From the NCBI RefSeq assembly GCF_016919445.1, contig NZ_CP070356.1, forward strand, positions 565,501-629,500: DNA of 64,000 nucleotides. The letters are read 5' to 3'. Numbering within the stretch: the stretch's first letter is position 1; every line of letters starts with the position of its first letter. Shown here in pieces: positions 20,881 to 32,231 of the stretch. Source of the DNA: Pseudomonas sp. PDNC002. Lineage in GTDB: Bacteria; Pseudomonadota; Gammaproteobacteria; Pseudomonadales; Pseudomonadaceae. The position numbers and the translations under genes were made by a program. The notes under the pieces were generated by a model. It worked only from the letters and a program-made list of their open reading frames with translations, searched no databases and had not been told where the DNA came from.

Positions 20881-21792
20881 ATGCGCCTGCGCCATATCGA
20901 AGTGTTCCAGGCCATCCGCGAGACCGGCTCGGTCAGCGGCGCCGCGCAGTTGCTGCACGTCTCCCAACCGGCGGTGACCAAGGTGCTGCAACACGCCGAG
21001 CAGCAGCTTGGCTTTCCGCTATTCCTGCGCGTACGCGGCAAATTGCAGGCGACCCCCGAGGCGCTGGAGCTGGAGCGCGAAGTCGCCAAGGTCACGGAAA
21101 GCCTGCAGGGCGTGCGCCGCCTGGCGCAGAGCCTGCGCGGCCAGCCGGAGAACCGCCTGCGCGTGGGCGCCACGCCGGCCCTGGCGCTGTCGTTGCTGCC
21201 ACCAGTGATCCGCGAATGGACCGACCGCTATCCGCAGAGCAGCTGCGAACTGGCTACCCAGCATTCCCGCGAGCTGATCCAGAACCTGCTGATGCGCGAG
21301 CTGGACCTCGCCCTGACCCTGCAACAGACCGACCACCCCGGCCTGCGCTCGCAGGTCATCGCCACCGGCCCGCTGGTGGCCCTGGCGCCGCGTGGGCACT
21401 GGCCGGAAGACCGTTTGGGCAAGGCGCTGACGCTGGACGAGTTGGCCGGCGAGCCGATGATCGGGCTGTCCACGTCCGACCCACTATCGGCGCGCCTGGA
21501 AAGTCATCTGGCGAATGTCGAACCGCCGCCGCGCGTGCGCATCTCGGTACAAACCTACGCACTGGCGCGCACGCTGGTGGAAGCCGGAACGGGATTGGCG
21601 CTGGTCGATCCCTTCACGGCACTGGGCGCGGACGAAAGACTCACCGCACTGCGCCCGCTGTCACCTCCGGTGAAGGTCACGCTCTACGCCCTGACCCGAG
21701 CCGATGAGACACCGCCGCACACCCAGGCGCTGCTGCTGGAGATGCTGGTGCGGCATGCCGAAGGACAACTGGCGCAGCACCGCTTCGAATAA
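20881..21792 (+). CDS. dguR: LysR-family transcriptional regulator of D-glutamate utilisation
   Basis: 303 aa. The N-terminal winged HTH reads MRLRHIEVFQAIRETGSVSGAAQLLHVSQPAVTKVLQHAEQQLG. It is followed by a substrate-binding-like effector domain (LRVGATPALALSLLPPVIREW). It is divergent from dguA, as expected for an activator of dguABC that senses D-glutamate or a derivative. Confidence 0.88.
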   Translation: MRLRHIEVFQAIRETGSVSGAAQLLHVSQPAVTKVLQHAEQQLGFPLFLRVRGKLQATPEALELEREVAKVTESLQGVRRLAQSLRGQPENRLRVGATPALALSLLPPVIREWTDRYPQSSCELATQHSRELIQNLLMRELDLALTLQQTDHPGLRSQVIATGPLVALAPRGHWPEDRLGKALTLDELAGEPMIGLSTSDPLSARLESHLANVEPPPRVRISVQTYALARTLVEAGTGLALVDPFTALGADERLTALRPLSPPVKVTLYALTRADETPPHTQALLLEMLVRHAEGQLAQHRFE

Positions 21793-21798
21793 AAGACA

Positions 21799-21880
21799 GC
21801 CCCCTGCCGCACCGGGGAAGCGCCGCCGGGATGCGTGGTCCGGCGGCGCCGCGCCGACAAGCCCCGGCGCGGCAGGAGGC
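21799..21880. repeat. Nested GC-rich inverted repeat between dguR and hutG
   Basis: GCCCCCTGCCGC pairs with GCGGCAGGAGGC (one mismatch), and GCGCCGCCGG pairs with CCGGCGGCGC inside it, in the 98-bp convergent gap. It is probably a shared transcript end structure, though no T-run is visible. Confidence 0.6.
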
Positions 21881-21890
21881 TGTGTAAAAC

Positions 21891-22694
21891 TCAGCGGCCG
21901 TAGCGTTCGCGGCCCCAGGCAATGAAGGTTTCCAGCATGCGTCGGAGTACTTGGGCGGTCGGCGCGGCGAGGTCTTCGCGGTAGCCGAAGGGCGCGTGCT
22001 CATCCATGTAGTTGCACTGCGCGAGTTCCAGTTGCACCGCGTGCACATTGTCCTGCGGCTGGCCGTAGTGGCGGGTGATGTGCCCGCCCTTGAAGCGGCC
22101 GTTGAGGATGTGGCGGTAAGCCGGTGCATCGGCGCACACCGCGACCAGCCGCTCGGCCAGCTCCGCGTCGCAGCTCGCGCCGCTGTTGGTGCCGATATTG
22201 AAGTCCGGCAGCTTGCCGTCGAACAGGTGCGGAATCACCGAGGCGATCGAATGGGCATCCCACAGCAGCGCATAGCCGAATTCTGCCTTCAGCCGTGCGA
22301 GCTCGTCGGCCAGGGTCTGGTGATACGGCGTCCAGACCTCCTTGAGGTAACGCGCACGCTCTTCCGTGGAAGGCGTCTGCCCTTCCTTGAACAGCGGGCG
22401 GCCGTCGAACAGGGTGTCCGGATAAAGGCCGGTGGTGGCGGTGCTGTACAACGGCTTGTCGTCGGCCGGGCGGTTGAGGTCGATGACGTAGCGCGAGTAG
22501 CCAGCGGCCAAGGTGCTGGCGCCCAGCTCTTCGGCAAAGGCGTAGAGCTGCGGGATGTGCCAGTCGGTGTCGGCCAGCTCGCGGGCCTCGTCCACCAGGC
22601 CGGCTTCCACGGCCGGAGTCAGGCGGATGCCGGGGTGCGGCATGCTGATCAGAAGCGGCACACGGCCGCGTTTGAATTCGAGAACGTTATCCAT
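21891..22694 (-). CDS. hutG: N-formylglutamate deformylase
   Basis: 267 aa. It hydrolyses N-formylglutamate to glutamate and formate, the last step of the five-step histidine pathway used by Pseudomonas. N-terminal segments VPLLISMPHPGIRLTP, DTDWHIPQLY and SRYVIDLNRPADDKPLYS, plus WDAHSI, match the N-formylglutamate amidohydrolase family. GGAGATAG precedes the start. It is the last gene of the hutU-to-hutG operon, separated from hutI by a 262-bp repeat-containing gap. Confidence 0.96.
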   Translation of the reverse strand: MDNVLEFKRGRVPLLISMPHPGIRLTPAVEAGLVDEARELADTDWHIPQLYAFAEELGASTLAAGYSRYVIDLNRPADDKPLYSTATTGLYPDTLFDGRPLFKEGQTPSTEERARYLKEVWTPYHQTLADELARLKAEFGYALLWDAHSIASVIPHLFDGKLPDFNIGTNSGASCDAELAERLVAVCADAPAYRHILNGRFKGGHITRHYGQPQDNVHAVQLELAQCNYMDEHAPFGYREDLAAPTAQVLRRMLETFIAWGRERYGR

Positions 22695-22760
22695 GGGTAG
22701 CTATCTCCAGACCAAGCGAGATGAATTCATTTTCGTGCTGAAAGTCCGTGCCAATGCTTC

Positions 22761-22879
22761 CCCCTCACCCCAGCCCTCTCCCGAGGGAGAGGGGGCTGTC
22801 CGTGCCGGCTGATGTTGCAGTTTCATCCTGCACCGAACGGTCCCCTCTCCCGCTTGCGGGAGAGGGTTAGGGTGAGGGG
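22761..22879. repeat. GGGAGAGGG palindromic element in the hutI-hutG gap
   Basis: Left end CCCCTCACCCCAGCCCTCTCCCGAGGGAGAGGG-like hairpin, core with GTGCCGGCTGATGTTGCAG and TTTCATCCTGCACCGAACGG, right end CCCTCTCCCGC..GCGGGAGAGGGTTAGGGTGAGGGG. The core is the reverse complement of the spacer in the 69-bp array at 7924-8459. Here it is present once. Confidence 0.9.
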
Positions 22880-22956
22880 CTCTTGCTTTCACAGGGAGGC
22901 TATTCGCGAGCAAGGACTGGGCGTCCCCCTCGTTCCTACAAGAGCAATGTCGCAGT

Positions 22957-24153
22957 TCACAATTCTTCGCCATGACGAATGACACGCTTGGGCAGGTCGC
23001 CGCCGAGCCAATAGGCCAGTTCGGCGGGGCGCTGGATGTCCCAGGCGATGAAGTCGGCGATCTTGCCCGCTTCCAGGCTGCCGTGGCTGTCGGCCATGCC
23101 CAGCGCTCGCGCAGCGTTGAGGGTGACGCCGGCCAGCGCTTCTTCCGGGGTCAGGCGGAAGGCGGTGCAGGCCATGTTCAGCATCAGGCGCAGGGACAGC
23201 GCGGGCGAAGTGCCGGGGTTGAGGTCGCTGGCGATGGCGATGTTCACGCCGTGCTTGCGCAGGGCGTCCATCGGCGGCAACTGGGTTTCGCGCAGGACGA
23301 AGAAGGCGCCCGGCAGCAGCACGGCCACGGTGCCGGCCTCGGCCATGGCGATGGCATCGCTTTCGTCCATGAATTCGAGATGGTCGGCGGACAGCGCGCC
23401 GTAACGCGCCGCCAGGCTGGAGCCATGCAGCGAGGACAACTGCTCGGCGTGCAGCTTCACCGGAAGCCCCAGGTGCTGGGCGGCCTGGAACACCCGCTCG
23501 ACCTGCGCCGGGGAGAACGCCAAGTGTTCGCAGAACGCGTCCACCGCGTCCACCAGCCCTTCTTCGGCCAGCGCCGGGAGAATGTGGGTGCAGACCTGAT
23601 CGATGTACTCGTCGGCGCGCCCGGCGTATTCCGGCGGCAGGGCGTGGGCGGACAGGCAAGTGGTGCGTACCGTCACCGGCAGCTCCTGCCCCAGGCGGCG
23701 GGCCACACGGAGCATGCGGCGTTCGCTGTCCAGGTCCAGGCCGTAGCCGGACTTCACTTCCAGCACGGTCACGCCGTCGGCCAACAACGGGCGGGCGCGC
23801 TTGATGGCGCTGGCCAGCAGTTCCTCCTCGCTGGCCTCGCGGGTGGCGCGCACGGTGCTGGCGATGCCGCCGCCAGCCGCCGCGATCTCGGCGTAGCTGA
23901 CGCCGTTCAGGCGCTGCTCGAACTCGCCGCTACGGTCGCCGCCGAACACCAGGTGCGTGTGGCAATCGATGAAGCCGGGCGTGACCCAGGCGCCGCCCAG
24001 ATCGGTGCTCTGCACAGGGCGCTCAGGCAGTTCGGCGCGCGGGCCGATCCAGGCGATGCGCTCGCCCTCGGTGATGATTGCGGCGTCCTCGATGATCGCG
24101 TAGCGGCCATCCTTCATCGTCGCCGCGTGGCAGTGGTGCCAGAGGTGTTTCAT
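22957..24153 (-). CDS. hutI: Imidazolonepropionase
   Basis: 398 aa amidohydrolase that opens imidazolone-propionate to N-formimino-glutamate. The metal HxH is in [22 protein letters not shown]. Further metal/substrate residues are in [17 protein letters not shown] and [11 protein letters not shown]. The start overlaps the stop of the upstream HutH-like gene by 4 bp (ATGA), with GGGAGA as ribosome site. Length is normal for the family. Confidence 0.97.
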   Translation of the reverse strand: MKHLWHHCHAATMKDGRYAIIEDAAIITEGERIAWIGPRAELPERPVQSTDLGGAWVTPGFIDCHTHLVFGGDRSGEFEQRLNGVSYAEIAAAGGGIASTVRATREASEEELLASAIKRARPLLADGVTVLEVKSGYGLDLDSERRMLRVARRLGQELPVTVRTTCLSAHALPPEYAGRADEYIDQVCTHILPALAEEGLVDAVDAFCEHLAFSPAQVERVFQAAQHLGLPVKLHAEQLSSLHGSSLAARYGALSADHLEFMDESDAIAMAEAGTVAVLLPGAFFVLRETQLPPMDALRKHGVNIAIASDLNPGTSPALSLRLMLNMACTAFRLTPEEALAGVTLNAARALGMADSHGSLEAGKIADFIAWDIQRPAELAYWLGGDLPKRVIRHGEEL

Positions 24154-25676
24154 TGCAGTCTCCCGATGCTCGCACCGACGCCGTCCAGCGCCGCCGGGTC
24201 GGCCAGCAGCGCGGTGGCGCGGTCGATGTCCGGCGCCAGCCAGCGGTCGCTATCGTAGGCCGGCACCTGCTCGCGCAGCAGGCTCCAGGCACAGTCGGTG
24301 CCGGCGCCGAATCGCTGCGGCTTGAGGAATTCGAAGGCCTGGGCGGCCAGCAGGTATTCAATGGCGAAGATGCGCCGGGTGTTGTCGATGGCGCGGCCGA
24401 GCTTGAGCGCGGCACTGGTACCCAGGCTCAGGTGGTCTTCCTGCAGGCCGGAGGTGACGAAGTTGTCCACCACCGCCGGTTGCGCCAGCTGACGGTTCTC
24501 GCCGGCCAGGGAGGCGGCGACGTACTGCACGATCATCATCCCCGAGTTGACGCCCGGCTGGCTCACCAGGAAGGCCGGCAGGCCGCTGACCAGCGGGTTG
24601 ATCAGGCGATCCAGGCGACGCTCGGCCACGCCGCCCAGCTCTGCCACGGCAATGGCCAGCAGGTCGGCGGCCATGGCCACGGATTCGCCGTGGGGGTTGG
24701 CCTGGGACACCACGCGGTAGTCGTCCGGCGTACCCAGCACCAGCGGGTTGTCGGTGGCGGAATTCAGTTCGGTCTCGATCTGCTTCGCCGCGTGTTCCAG
24801 CTGATCGCGGCAAGCGCCGTGGATCTGCGGCATGGAGCGGATGCTCAGCGCGTCCTGGGTACGGATACCCTTGCTGCTGGCGATGACTTCGCTGCCTTCG
24901 AGCAGCGCGCGCAGGTTGGCACCGACCTTCTGCATGCCCGGGTGCGGCTTGAGCGCGATGATCTCGGCGTCGAAGGCGTCGATCTGTCCGCGCAGGGCCT
25001 CGAAGCTCATGGCGCCGATCACGTCGGCCCATTGCGTCAGGCGGGTCGCGTCATCCAGGGCGAGACAGCTCAGGCCGGTCATGCACGGCGTGCCGTTGAC
25101 CAGGCAGAGCCCATCCTTGGCGCCCAGCTGCACTGGCTCCAGGCCTTCGGCGGCCAGCGCGCGGGCAGCGGGAACGATCTCACCGCGATAGCTCACCTCA
25201 CCGATGCCCAGCAGCGCCACGCCGACGTGGGCCATGTGGGTCAGGTAGCCGACCGAACCTTGCGACGGCACATGCGGAGTGATGCCGTGGTTGAGCAGCG
25301 CGACCAGCGCTTCCACCACGCGACGGTGCAGGCCGGATTTGCCGTGGCTGTAGTTGGCGATGGCGGCAGCGATGATCGCGCGGGTCTGTTCGTCCTTCAG
25401 CGGCTCCCCCACACCGCAGGCATGGCTGAGCAGCGTGTTGCGCGACAGCTGCGCCAGTTGCTCGCCCTGCAGGACCACGTTGCACAGCGCGCCCAGGCCG
25501 GTGCTGATGCCGTAGGCCCGTTCACCCCGGCTGACGATGCGCTCGACGATGCCGTGGGCGTTGTCGATGCGCGCCCAGGCGGCCGGCGACAGTTGCAGGC
25601 GCGCGCCGTGGCGCGCCACCGCGACCAGGTCCTGCCAGCGCAGTGGGCCGTTGCCGAAAGTGATGGTGGACGACAT
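24150..25676 (-). CDS. HAL/PAL-family protein (histidine ammonia-lyase homologue) lacking the MIO Ala-Ser-Gly triad
   Basis: 508 aa, ATG 25676 with AAGGAG 6 bp upstream; a longer frame to 25895 runs through a repeat and is rejected. It is clearly homologous to the other HutH in this window ([40 protein letters not shown]) and is usually annotated histidine ammonia-lyase. However, after PSQGSVG (137-143) it continues YLTHMAHVG where the canonical protein has [11 protein letters not shown]. Exactly the three residues that cyclise to the MIO electrophile are absent. The active-site Tyr of QDPYSLR is Leu (L277 in QDALSIR). Tyr55 and the QED glutamate remain. It is coupled to hutI. A normal MIO-dependent ammonia-lyase reaction seems unlikely; function unknown. 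Confidence 0.9.
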   Translation of the reverse strand: MSSTITFGNGPLRWQDLVAVARHGARLQLSPAAWARIDNAHGIVERIVSRGERAYGISTGLGALCNVVLQGEQLAQLSRNTLLSHACGVGEPLKDEQTRAIIAAAIANYSHGKSGLHRRVVEALVALLNHGITPHVPSQGSVGYLTHMAHVGVALLGIGEVSYRGEIVPAARALAAEGLEPVQLGAKDGLCLVNGTPCMTGLSCLALDDATRLTQWADVIGAMSFEALRGQIDAFDAEIIALKPHPGMQKVGANLRALLEGSEVIASSKGIRTQDALSIRSMPQIHGACRDQLEHAAKQIETELNSATDNPLVLGTPDDYRVVSQANPHGESVAMAADLLAIAVAELGGVAERRLDRLINPLVSGLPAFLVSQPGVNSGMMIVQYVAASLAGENRQLAQPAVVDNFVTSGLQEDHLSLGTSAALKLGRAIDNTRRIFAIEYLLAAQAFEFLKPQRFGAGTDCAWSLLREQVPAYDSDRWLAPDIDRATALLADPAALDGVGASIGRLQ

Positions 25677-25746
25677 GAAGAACTCCTTCTGTGAAAGCCG
25701 TGGAAGCATCTTTCCACGGTCGGAACGGCAATGAAGCCTACAAGAC

Positions 25747-25887
25747 CCCTCTCCCCAGCCCTGGCTGCGCGCCCCGCTCCGAAGGGAGAGGGAGCTGCCC
25801 GTGCCGGCTGACGCTCTGGTTTCATCCTGCGCCAGACAGTCCCCTCTCCCTTCGGAGCGGGGCGCGCAGCCAGGGTTAGGGAGAGGG
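25747..25887. repeat. Long inverted repeat (about 46-bp arms) in the hutV-HutH-like gap
   Basis: The left arm from CCCTCTCCCCAGCCCTGG through GCTGCGCGCCCCGCTCCGAAGGGAGAGGG is nearly the exact reverse complement of the right arm, which ends CAGGGTTAGGGAGAGGG. The two are separated by about 50 bp holding the GTGCCGGCTGACG ... TTTCATCCTGC core. This is the same element family as at 22761 and 7924, with longer arms. It lies inside the hut operon. Confidence 0.92.
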
Positions 25888-25920
25888 CGGCCCACGTGTA
25901 ATGCGATCTTAGGCGGCTCC

Positions 25921-26736
25921 TTACAGCGCAGCGACGCGGCGCTGGACGAAGCGGTCGACGTACTCGTCGGCGGGCTTGTGCAGGATGTCGGTCGGCGCGC
26001 CGACCTGGATCAGCTGGCCGTCCTTGAGGATGGCGATGCGGTTGCCGATACGCACCGCTTCGTCGAGGTCGTGGGTGATGAAGACGATGGTTTTGTGCAG
26101 GGTCTTCTGCAGTTCCAGCAACTGGTCCTGCATGTCCGCGCGGATCAGCGGGTCGAGGGCGCTGAAGGCTTCGTCCATGAGGATGATGTCGGTGTCCGCC
26201 GCCAGGGCACGGGCCAGGCCGACACGCTGGCGCATGCCGCCGGAGAGCTGGTGCGGGTAGGACTTCTCGTAACCCTTCAGGCCCACGGTGTTGATCCAGT
26301 GCAGCGCGCGTTCCTGGCAGAGCGCCTTGCTCTCGCCACGGATCTTCAGGCCGTAGGCGACGTTGTCGAGCACGCTCTTGTGCGGCAGCAGGCCGAAGCT
26401 CTGGAACACCATGCTGATCTTGCGCCGACGAAAGTTTTCCAGCGCGGCCGCGTCGTAGCCGAGCACGTCCTCGCCATCCACCAGGATCTGCCCGCTGGTG
26501 GGGTCGATCAGGCGGTTGAAGTGGCGCACCAGGGTCGACTTGCCGGAACCGGACAGGCCCATGATGACGAAGATTTCTCCGGCCTCGATGGACAGCGAGA
26601 GGTCGTTCACCCCGACCACGCAGTCGGTGGCGGCCAGCACCTCGGCCTTGCTCTTGCCCTGGCGGATCATCGCCAGGGCAGCGTCGGCCTTGGCGCCGAA
26701 GATCTTGTAGACGTTCTTGACCTGGATCTTGCTCAT
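25921..26736 (-). CDS. hutV: Histidine ABC transporter, ATP-binding protein (ProV/OpuAA-like)
   Basis: 271 aa, quaternary-amine-uptake type ATPase. Walker A GLSGSGKST, signature LSGGMRQRVGLARAL, Walker B IILMDEAFSALDP and switch His (FITHDLDEA) are present. The N-terminal KIFGAKADAALAMIRQGKSK stretch is typical of the ProV subfamily. It ends shortly after the ATPase core, without the CBS pair of E. coli ProV. It overlaps hutW by 4 bp. Its role in histidine uptake is inferred from position in the hut operon and known Pseudomonas HutXWV. Confidence 0.92.
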   Translation of the reverse strand: MSKIQVKNVYKIFGAKADAALAMIRQGKSKAEVLAATDCVVGVNDLSLSIEAGEIFVIMGLSGSGKSTLVRHFNRLIDPTSGQILVDGEDVLGYDAAALENFRRRKISMVFQSFGLLPHKSVLDNVAYGLKIRGESKALCQERALHWINTVGLKGYEKSYPHQLSGGMRQRVGLARALAADTDIILMDEAFSALDPLIRADMQDQLLELQKTLHKTIVFITHDLDEAVRIGNRIAILKDGQLIQVGAPTDILHKPADEYVDRFVQRRVAAL

Positions 26737-27587
26737 TTGCTGGCCTCATGGTGGCGCGAGCGGCCGTAAGCCTGGGTGATGCGGTCGATGACCACGGCGA
26801 GGATGACGATGGCGAGACCCGCCTCCAGACCCTTGCCGACGTTGAGGGTCTGGATGCCGACCAGCACGTCCTCGCCCAGGCCACGAGCGCCGATCATCGA
26901 GGCGATGACCACCATCGACAGGGCCATCATGGTGGTCTGGTTGATGCCGGCCATGATGCTCGGCAGCGCCAGCGGCAGCTGCACGCCGAACAGTTGCTGG
27001 CGGCGGTTGGCGCCGAAGGCGGTGATGGCTTCCATCACCTCGCGGTCGACCTGGCGAATCCCCAGGTCAGTCAGGCGGATCAGCGGCGGCGCGGCGTAGA
27101 TCACGGTGGCGAAGATCGCCGGCACCTTGCCCAGGCCGAACAGCATCAGCACCGGGATCAGGTACACGAAGCTGGGCATGGTCTGCATGATGTCCAGCAG
27201 CGGCAGCAGGATCGCCCGGAAGCGGTCGCTGCGCGCGGCGAGGATGCCCAGCGGAATGCCGATCAGCACCGAGATGATGGTCGCGACCATCATCAGCGCG
27301 AGGGTCTGCATCAGCTTGTCCCACAGGCCCACGGCACCCACCAGGAACAGCAGCCCGACGATCACCACGGTCGGCAGGATGCGCCGCGTGGCGTGCCAGG
27401 CGATGCCGGCGACGATGGCCAGCATCAGCCACCAGGGCGTCGCGCGCAGCACGCTCTCCAGGTTGACGATGGCCCACAGCAGGGTGTCGGAGATGTGGCG
27501 GAACACGTCGCCGTAGTTTGTGACCAGGGCATCGACCCAACCGTTGACCCAGTCGGCGATGGAGAAGGTGAAGCGTTCGGGAAACAT
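26733..27587 (-). CDS. hutW: Histidine ABC transporter, permease (ProW/OpuAB-like)
   Basis: 284 aa inner-membrane permease with an N-terminal amphipathic stretch and about 6 TM helices. The inner EAA-type loop is seen around VDREVMEAITAFGANRRQQLFGVQLPLALPSIMAGINQT. Its stop overlaps the hutV start by 4 bp. Confidence 0.92.
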   Translation of the reverse strand: MFPERFTFSIADWVNGWVDALVTNYGDVFRHISDTLLWAIVNLESVLRATPWWLMLAIVAGIAWHATRRILPTVVIVGLLFLVGAVGLWDKLMQTLALMMVATIISVLIGIPLGILAARSDRFRAILLPLLDIMQTMPSFVYLIPVLMLFGLGKVPAIFATVIYAAPPLIRLTDLGIRQVDREVMEAITAFGANRRQQLFGVQLPLALPSIMAGINQTTMMALSMVVIASMIGARGLGEDVLVGIQTLNVGKGLEAGLAIVILAVVIDRITQAYGRSRHHEASK

Positions 27588-27794
27588 GGCTCGTACTCGT
27601 CAGGAGTGGGCATCACCGAAAGGAGCGGGCTCCTTCCGGGTTCGGCGGCTCGAGCACCTATCCCTGATCTGCTGCGCTCGGCCAGGTGGCGTTGAAAGCC
27701 GGCTCGGACTGCTCATTTACTGCGTGTAAACTCCGCGTCCTCGCCATCTTTCGCCTTGCCTGGCCGTCGCTCGCGACGATCAGGGCGCAGGCGC

Positions 27795-28766
27795 TCAGAG
27801 CGCGGCCTGGACCTTCTTCGCAGCGTCCTCGCTGACCCAGGTGGTCCACACTTCCGGGTGTTCCTTGAGGAAGGCCTTGGCCAGCTGTTCGGAGGTCAGT
27901 TTCTCCTTGGCCATCTTCGCCAGGTTCTGGTTCAGCAGGTCGATGGGCAGGTTGACCTTTTCCAGCACGGCCACCAGTTCCGGCGCCTGGTCATGGAAGG
28001 CCTTGGACAGGCCGACCTGGATCTTCACGTCCTTGTTCACGCCCGGCTCATCCAGCTTCACCAGGTCGGCCTGGCCCATCAGCGGCGTCGGCGACCAGTA
28101 GTAGAAGAGAATAGGCTCCTTGCGCTTGTAGCTCGACAGCACGGCGGCATCCAGGGCCGGGCCGGTGCCGGGACGGAAGTTGGTGTATTTGTCCTCGAGG
28201 CCGTACTTCTTCAGCATCTCGGAGTTTTCCAGCTCGCAGGTCCAGCCGGCCGGGCAGTTGTAGAAACGGCCCTTGCCCGGCTCTTCCGGGTCGCGGAACA
28301 CCTCGGCGTACTGCGCCAGGTCGGTCACGGCCTTCAGGTTCGGCGCCTTGGCTTCGATGTTGCGCGCCTTGTCGCCCTCGATCACGAAGCGCGGCACGTA
28401 CCAGCCTTCGGTGGCGCCGACGATGGGCGCGCCCACGCCGACCACCTTGTTCGCGGCGGCGGCCTTGTTCCAGGCGTCGCTGCGGCCGATCCATTCCTCG
28501 CTGAAAATCTGGATGTCGTTGTTCGCCAGCGCCTGCTCCATGGTGATGGAGTTGCCCGGCAGGCTGTCGGTTTCGCAGCCGTAGCCATTCTTCAGGATGA
28601 TCTGCATGAGGTCGGTGAGCAGCATGCCGCTCTCCCAGTTCAGCCCGGCGAATTTCACCGGCTTGCCACTCTCGCACCAGCCGGCGGCCTGGGCCGATGC
28701 CATGGTGCCGCCCAGCAGACCGGCGGACAGGAACAGGCCCAGCAGCGTCTTCTTGGTGTTGTTCAT
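27795..28766 (-). CDS. hutX: Histidine ABC transporter, periplasmic binding protein (OpuAC/ProX-like)
   Basis: 323 aa with signal peptide (LLGLFLSAGLLGGTMASAQA). The mature start CESGKPVKFAGLNWESGMLLTDLMQ and the conserved RFYNCPAGWTCELENSEML segment are shared with the second binding protein at 32587-33603. AGGAGCATCAG precedes the ATG. The 207-bp gap to hutW holds a small GAAAGGAGC/GCTCCTTCC hairpin and nothing else I can support. Confidence 0.92.
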   Translation of the reverse strand: MNNTKKTLLGLFLSAGLLGGTMASAQAAGWCESGKPVKFAGLNWESGMLLTDLMQIILKNGYGCETDSLPGNSITMEQALANNDIQIFSEEWIGRSDAWNKAAAANKVVGVGAPIVGATEGWYVPRFVIEGDKARNIEAKAPNLKAVTDLAQYAEVFRDPEEPGKGRFYNCPAGWTCELENSEMLKKYGLEDKYTNFRPGTGPALDAAVLSSYKRKEPILFYYWSPTPLMGQADLVKLDEPGVNKDVKIQVGLSKAFHDQAPELVAVLEKVNLPIDLLNQNLAKMAKEKLTSEQLAKAFLKEHPEVWTTWVSEDAAKKVQAAL

Positions 28767-28845
28767 CTGATGCTCCTAAACGTGAATGAGGTTGGGCAGT
28801 GCAAGGGCCGCGCCTGCTTGTGGCTGCGCGGCCGGGCCGGTCTGT

Positions 28846-30258
28846 TCAGGCGCGGGCCGGCAGGATCAGCCGGTCCGGTACTGCCCGCGTAACGCGCCGG
28901 GCGACCAGGTAATAGAGAACGGCCGGAACCACGAGGCCGATGATCCAGGAGATATCCACGCCGCCCAGGGCGTCCACCAGCGGGCCGGTGTAGAACTTGG
29001 AGGAAATGAACGGCAATTGCACCAGGACACCGATCACATAGACGCTGATGCCCGGAATGTTCCAGCGACCGTAGCGGCCATCGGGATCGGCCAGCGCCGG
29101 CACGTCGTAGTGCTCGCGGGTGATGCAGTAGTAATCCACCAGGTTGACCGCGCTCCACGGCGTGAAGAAGGCCAGCAGGAAGAGGATGAAGGACTTGAAC
29201 GCACCGAGGAACGAATGCTGGCCGAGCAGCGCGATCAGGGTCGCGGCGCCGACGATGACCAGCACGAATACCAGCCGTTGCAGGCGCGTCACTTCCAGAT
29301 GGCCACGAAAGCCACTGATCACGGTGGCGATGCACATGAAGCTGCCGTAGGAGTTCAGCGTCGAGATGGTGATCTTGCCGAAGGCGATGGTGAAGTACAG
29401 CAGCGCGGCGACGGCGCCACTGCCACTCAGACCGACGATGTAGGCCACTTCATGGCCGGCGAACTGCCCGTTGGCACCGGCCGCGGCGAACACGCCGAAG
29501 ATCATCGCCACCTGGGCGCCGATCACCGAGCCGGCGCCCACGGCGAGGAAGGTTTTCACCGAGGACGTCTTGCTTGGCAGGTAGCGCGAGTAGTCGGCGA
29601 CGTAGGGGCCGAAGGCGATCTGCCAGGATGCAGCCAGCGACACCGCGAGCAGGAAGCTGCTCCAGCTGAAGTGACGGATCTCCAGCAGCGCGCCGACGTC
29701 GGTCTGGCTCATCAGGCGGCTGAACAGGTAGACGAAGGCGATCACTCCGATGACGCTGGCAATACGGCCGATGACGTGGATCACCCGGTATCCGAGCACG
29801 GTGACCAGCACGATGACGCTGGCGAAGATCAGGATGCCGACGCTGTCGCTGACGCCGAACAGCTGGCCCAGCGCCTGGCCGGAAAGCACCGTGCCGGTAG
29901 CGGTGAAGCCCAGGTACATCAGGCACACCAGCACGATCGGGATGGCCGCGCCGTAGACGCCGAACTGTACGCGGCTGGAAATCATCTGCGGCAGGCCGAG
30001 CTTCGGCCCTTGGGCTGCGTGCAGCGCCATCACGCCACCGCCCAGCAGTTGGCCGATGAGCAGGCCGATCAGCGACCAGAACACATCGCCTCCCAACACC
30101 ACGGCCAGTGCGCCGGTGACGATGGCGGTGATCTGCAGGTTGGCACCCAGCCACAGGGTGAACTGGCTGTAGAGCTTGCCGTGGCGCTCGGCCTCGGGAA
30201 TGTAGTTGATCGAGCGCACCTCGATCAGGGGTTTGGAGCTATCACTGGCCTGGGACAT
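28846..30258 (-). CDS. hutT: Histidine permease, cytosine/purine (NCS1) transporter family
   Basis: 470 aa, ATG at 30258 (MSQASDSSKPLIEVRSINYIPEAERHG); an upstream extension to 30381 overlaps intergenic DNA with no start signal. About 12 TM helices. The family-typical N-terminus includes LWLGANLQITAIVTGALAVVLGGD. It lies between hutU and hutX, so a role in histidine or urocanate uptake is likely. The NCS1 family otherwise carries nucleobases. Confidence 0.88.
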   Translation of the reverse strand: MSQASDSSKPLIEVRSINYIPEAERHGKLYSQFTLWLGANLQITAIVTGALAVVLGGDVFWSLIGLLIGQLLGGGVMALHAAQGPKLGLPQMISSRVQFGVYGAAIPIVLVCLMYLGFTATGTVLSGQALGQLFGVSDSVGILIFASVIVLVTVLGYRVIHVIGRIASVIGVIAFVYLFSRLMSQTDVGALLEIRHFSWSSFLLAVSLAASWQIAFGPYVADYSRYLPSKTSSVKTFLAVGAGSVIGAQVAMIFGVFAAAGANGQFAGHEVAYIVGLSGSGAVAALLYFTIAFGKITISTLNSYGSFMCIATVISGFRGHLEVTRLQRLVFVLVIVGAATLIALLGQHSFLGAFKSFILFLLAFFTPWSAVNLVDYYCITREHYDVPALADPDGRYGRWNIPGISVYVIGVLVQLPFISSKFYTGPLVDALGGVDISWIIGLVVPAVLYYLVARRVTRAVPDRLILPARA

Positions 30259-30385
30259 CGTTATTGTTCTCCCGAAGGGAATTCTTGTCTGTCGATGTAC
30301 TGCTGCTTGACGGACCGGGCCGTCGCACCACGCCGTGCGGCGGCCCTCTCCCTGGTCCTGGTCTCTGCTACCGCGCTGCAACTAC

Positions 30386-30458
30386 GTAGGGCGCATAACG
30401 CGCCAGCGTTATCCGCCGATACAACGGCGGATAACCTGTTCCAGGTTATGCGCCCTAC
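30386..30458. repeat. REP-like inverted repeat, type A (hutU-hutT gap)
   Basis: GTAGGGCGCATAACGCGCCAG ... GTTATCCGCC and GGCGGATAAC ... GGTTATGCGCCCTAC form two facing hairpins with the same GTAGGGCG/CGCCCTAC ends as 2258-2348. It falls inside the hut operon between the hutU stop and the hutT start. Confidence 0.8.
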
Positions 30459-30472
30459 ACGCTGCTATCCGA

Positions 30473-32140
<1,668 letters not shown>

Positions 32141-32231
32141 GGAAGGCTCCTTCGCTTGCTCGGATCGGTAAGCCGGTGAGGGCTTTGGCGGTTCGTTCGA
32201 CGGTTCCGAAAGGCTCGAATCCATCATGTCT

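Noticed and set aside
25677..25895. 73-codon N-terminal extension of the HutH-like protein
   Set aside because: It reads through the long inverted repeat; ATG 25676 has AAGGAG at ideal spacing.
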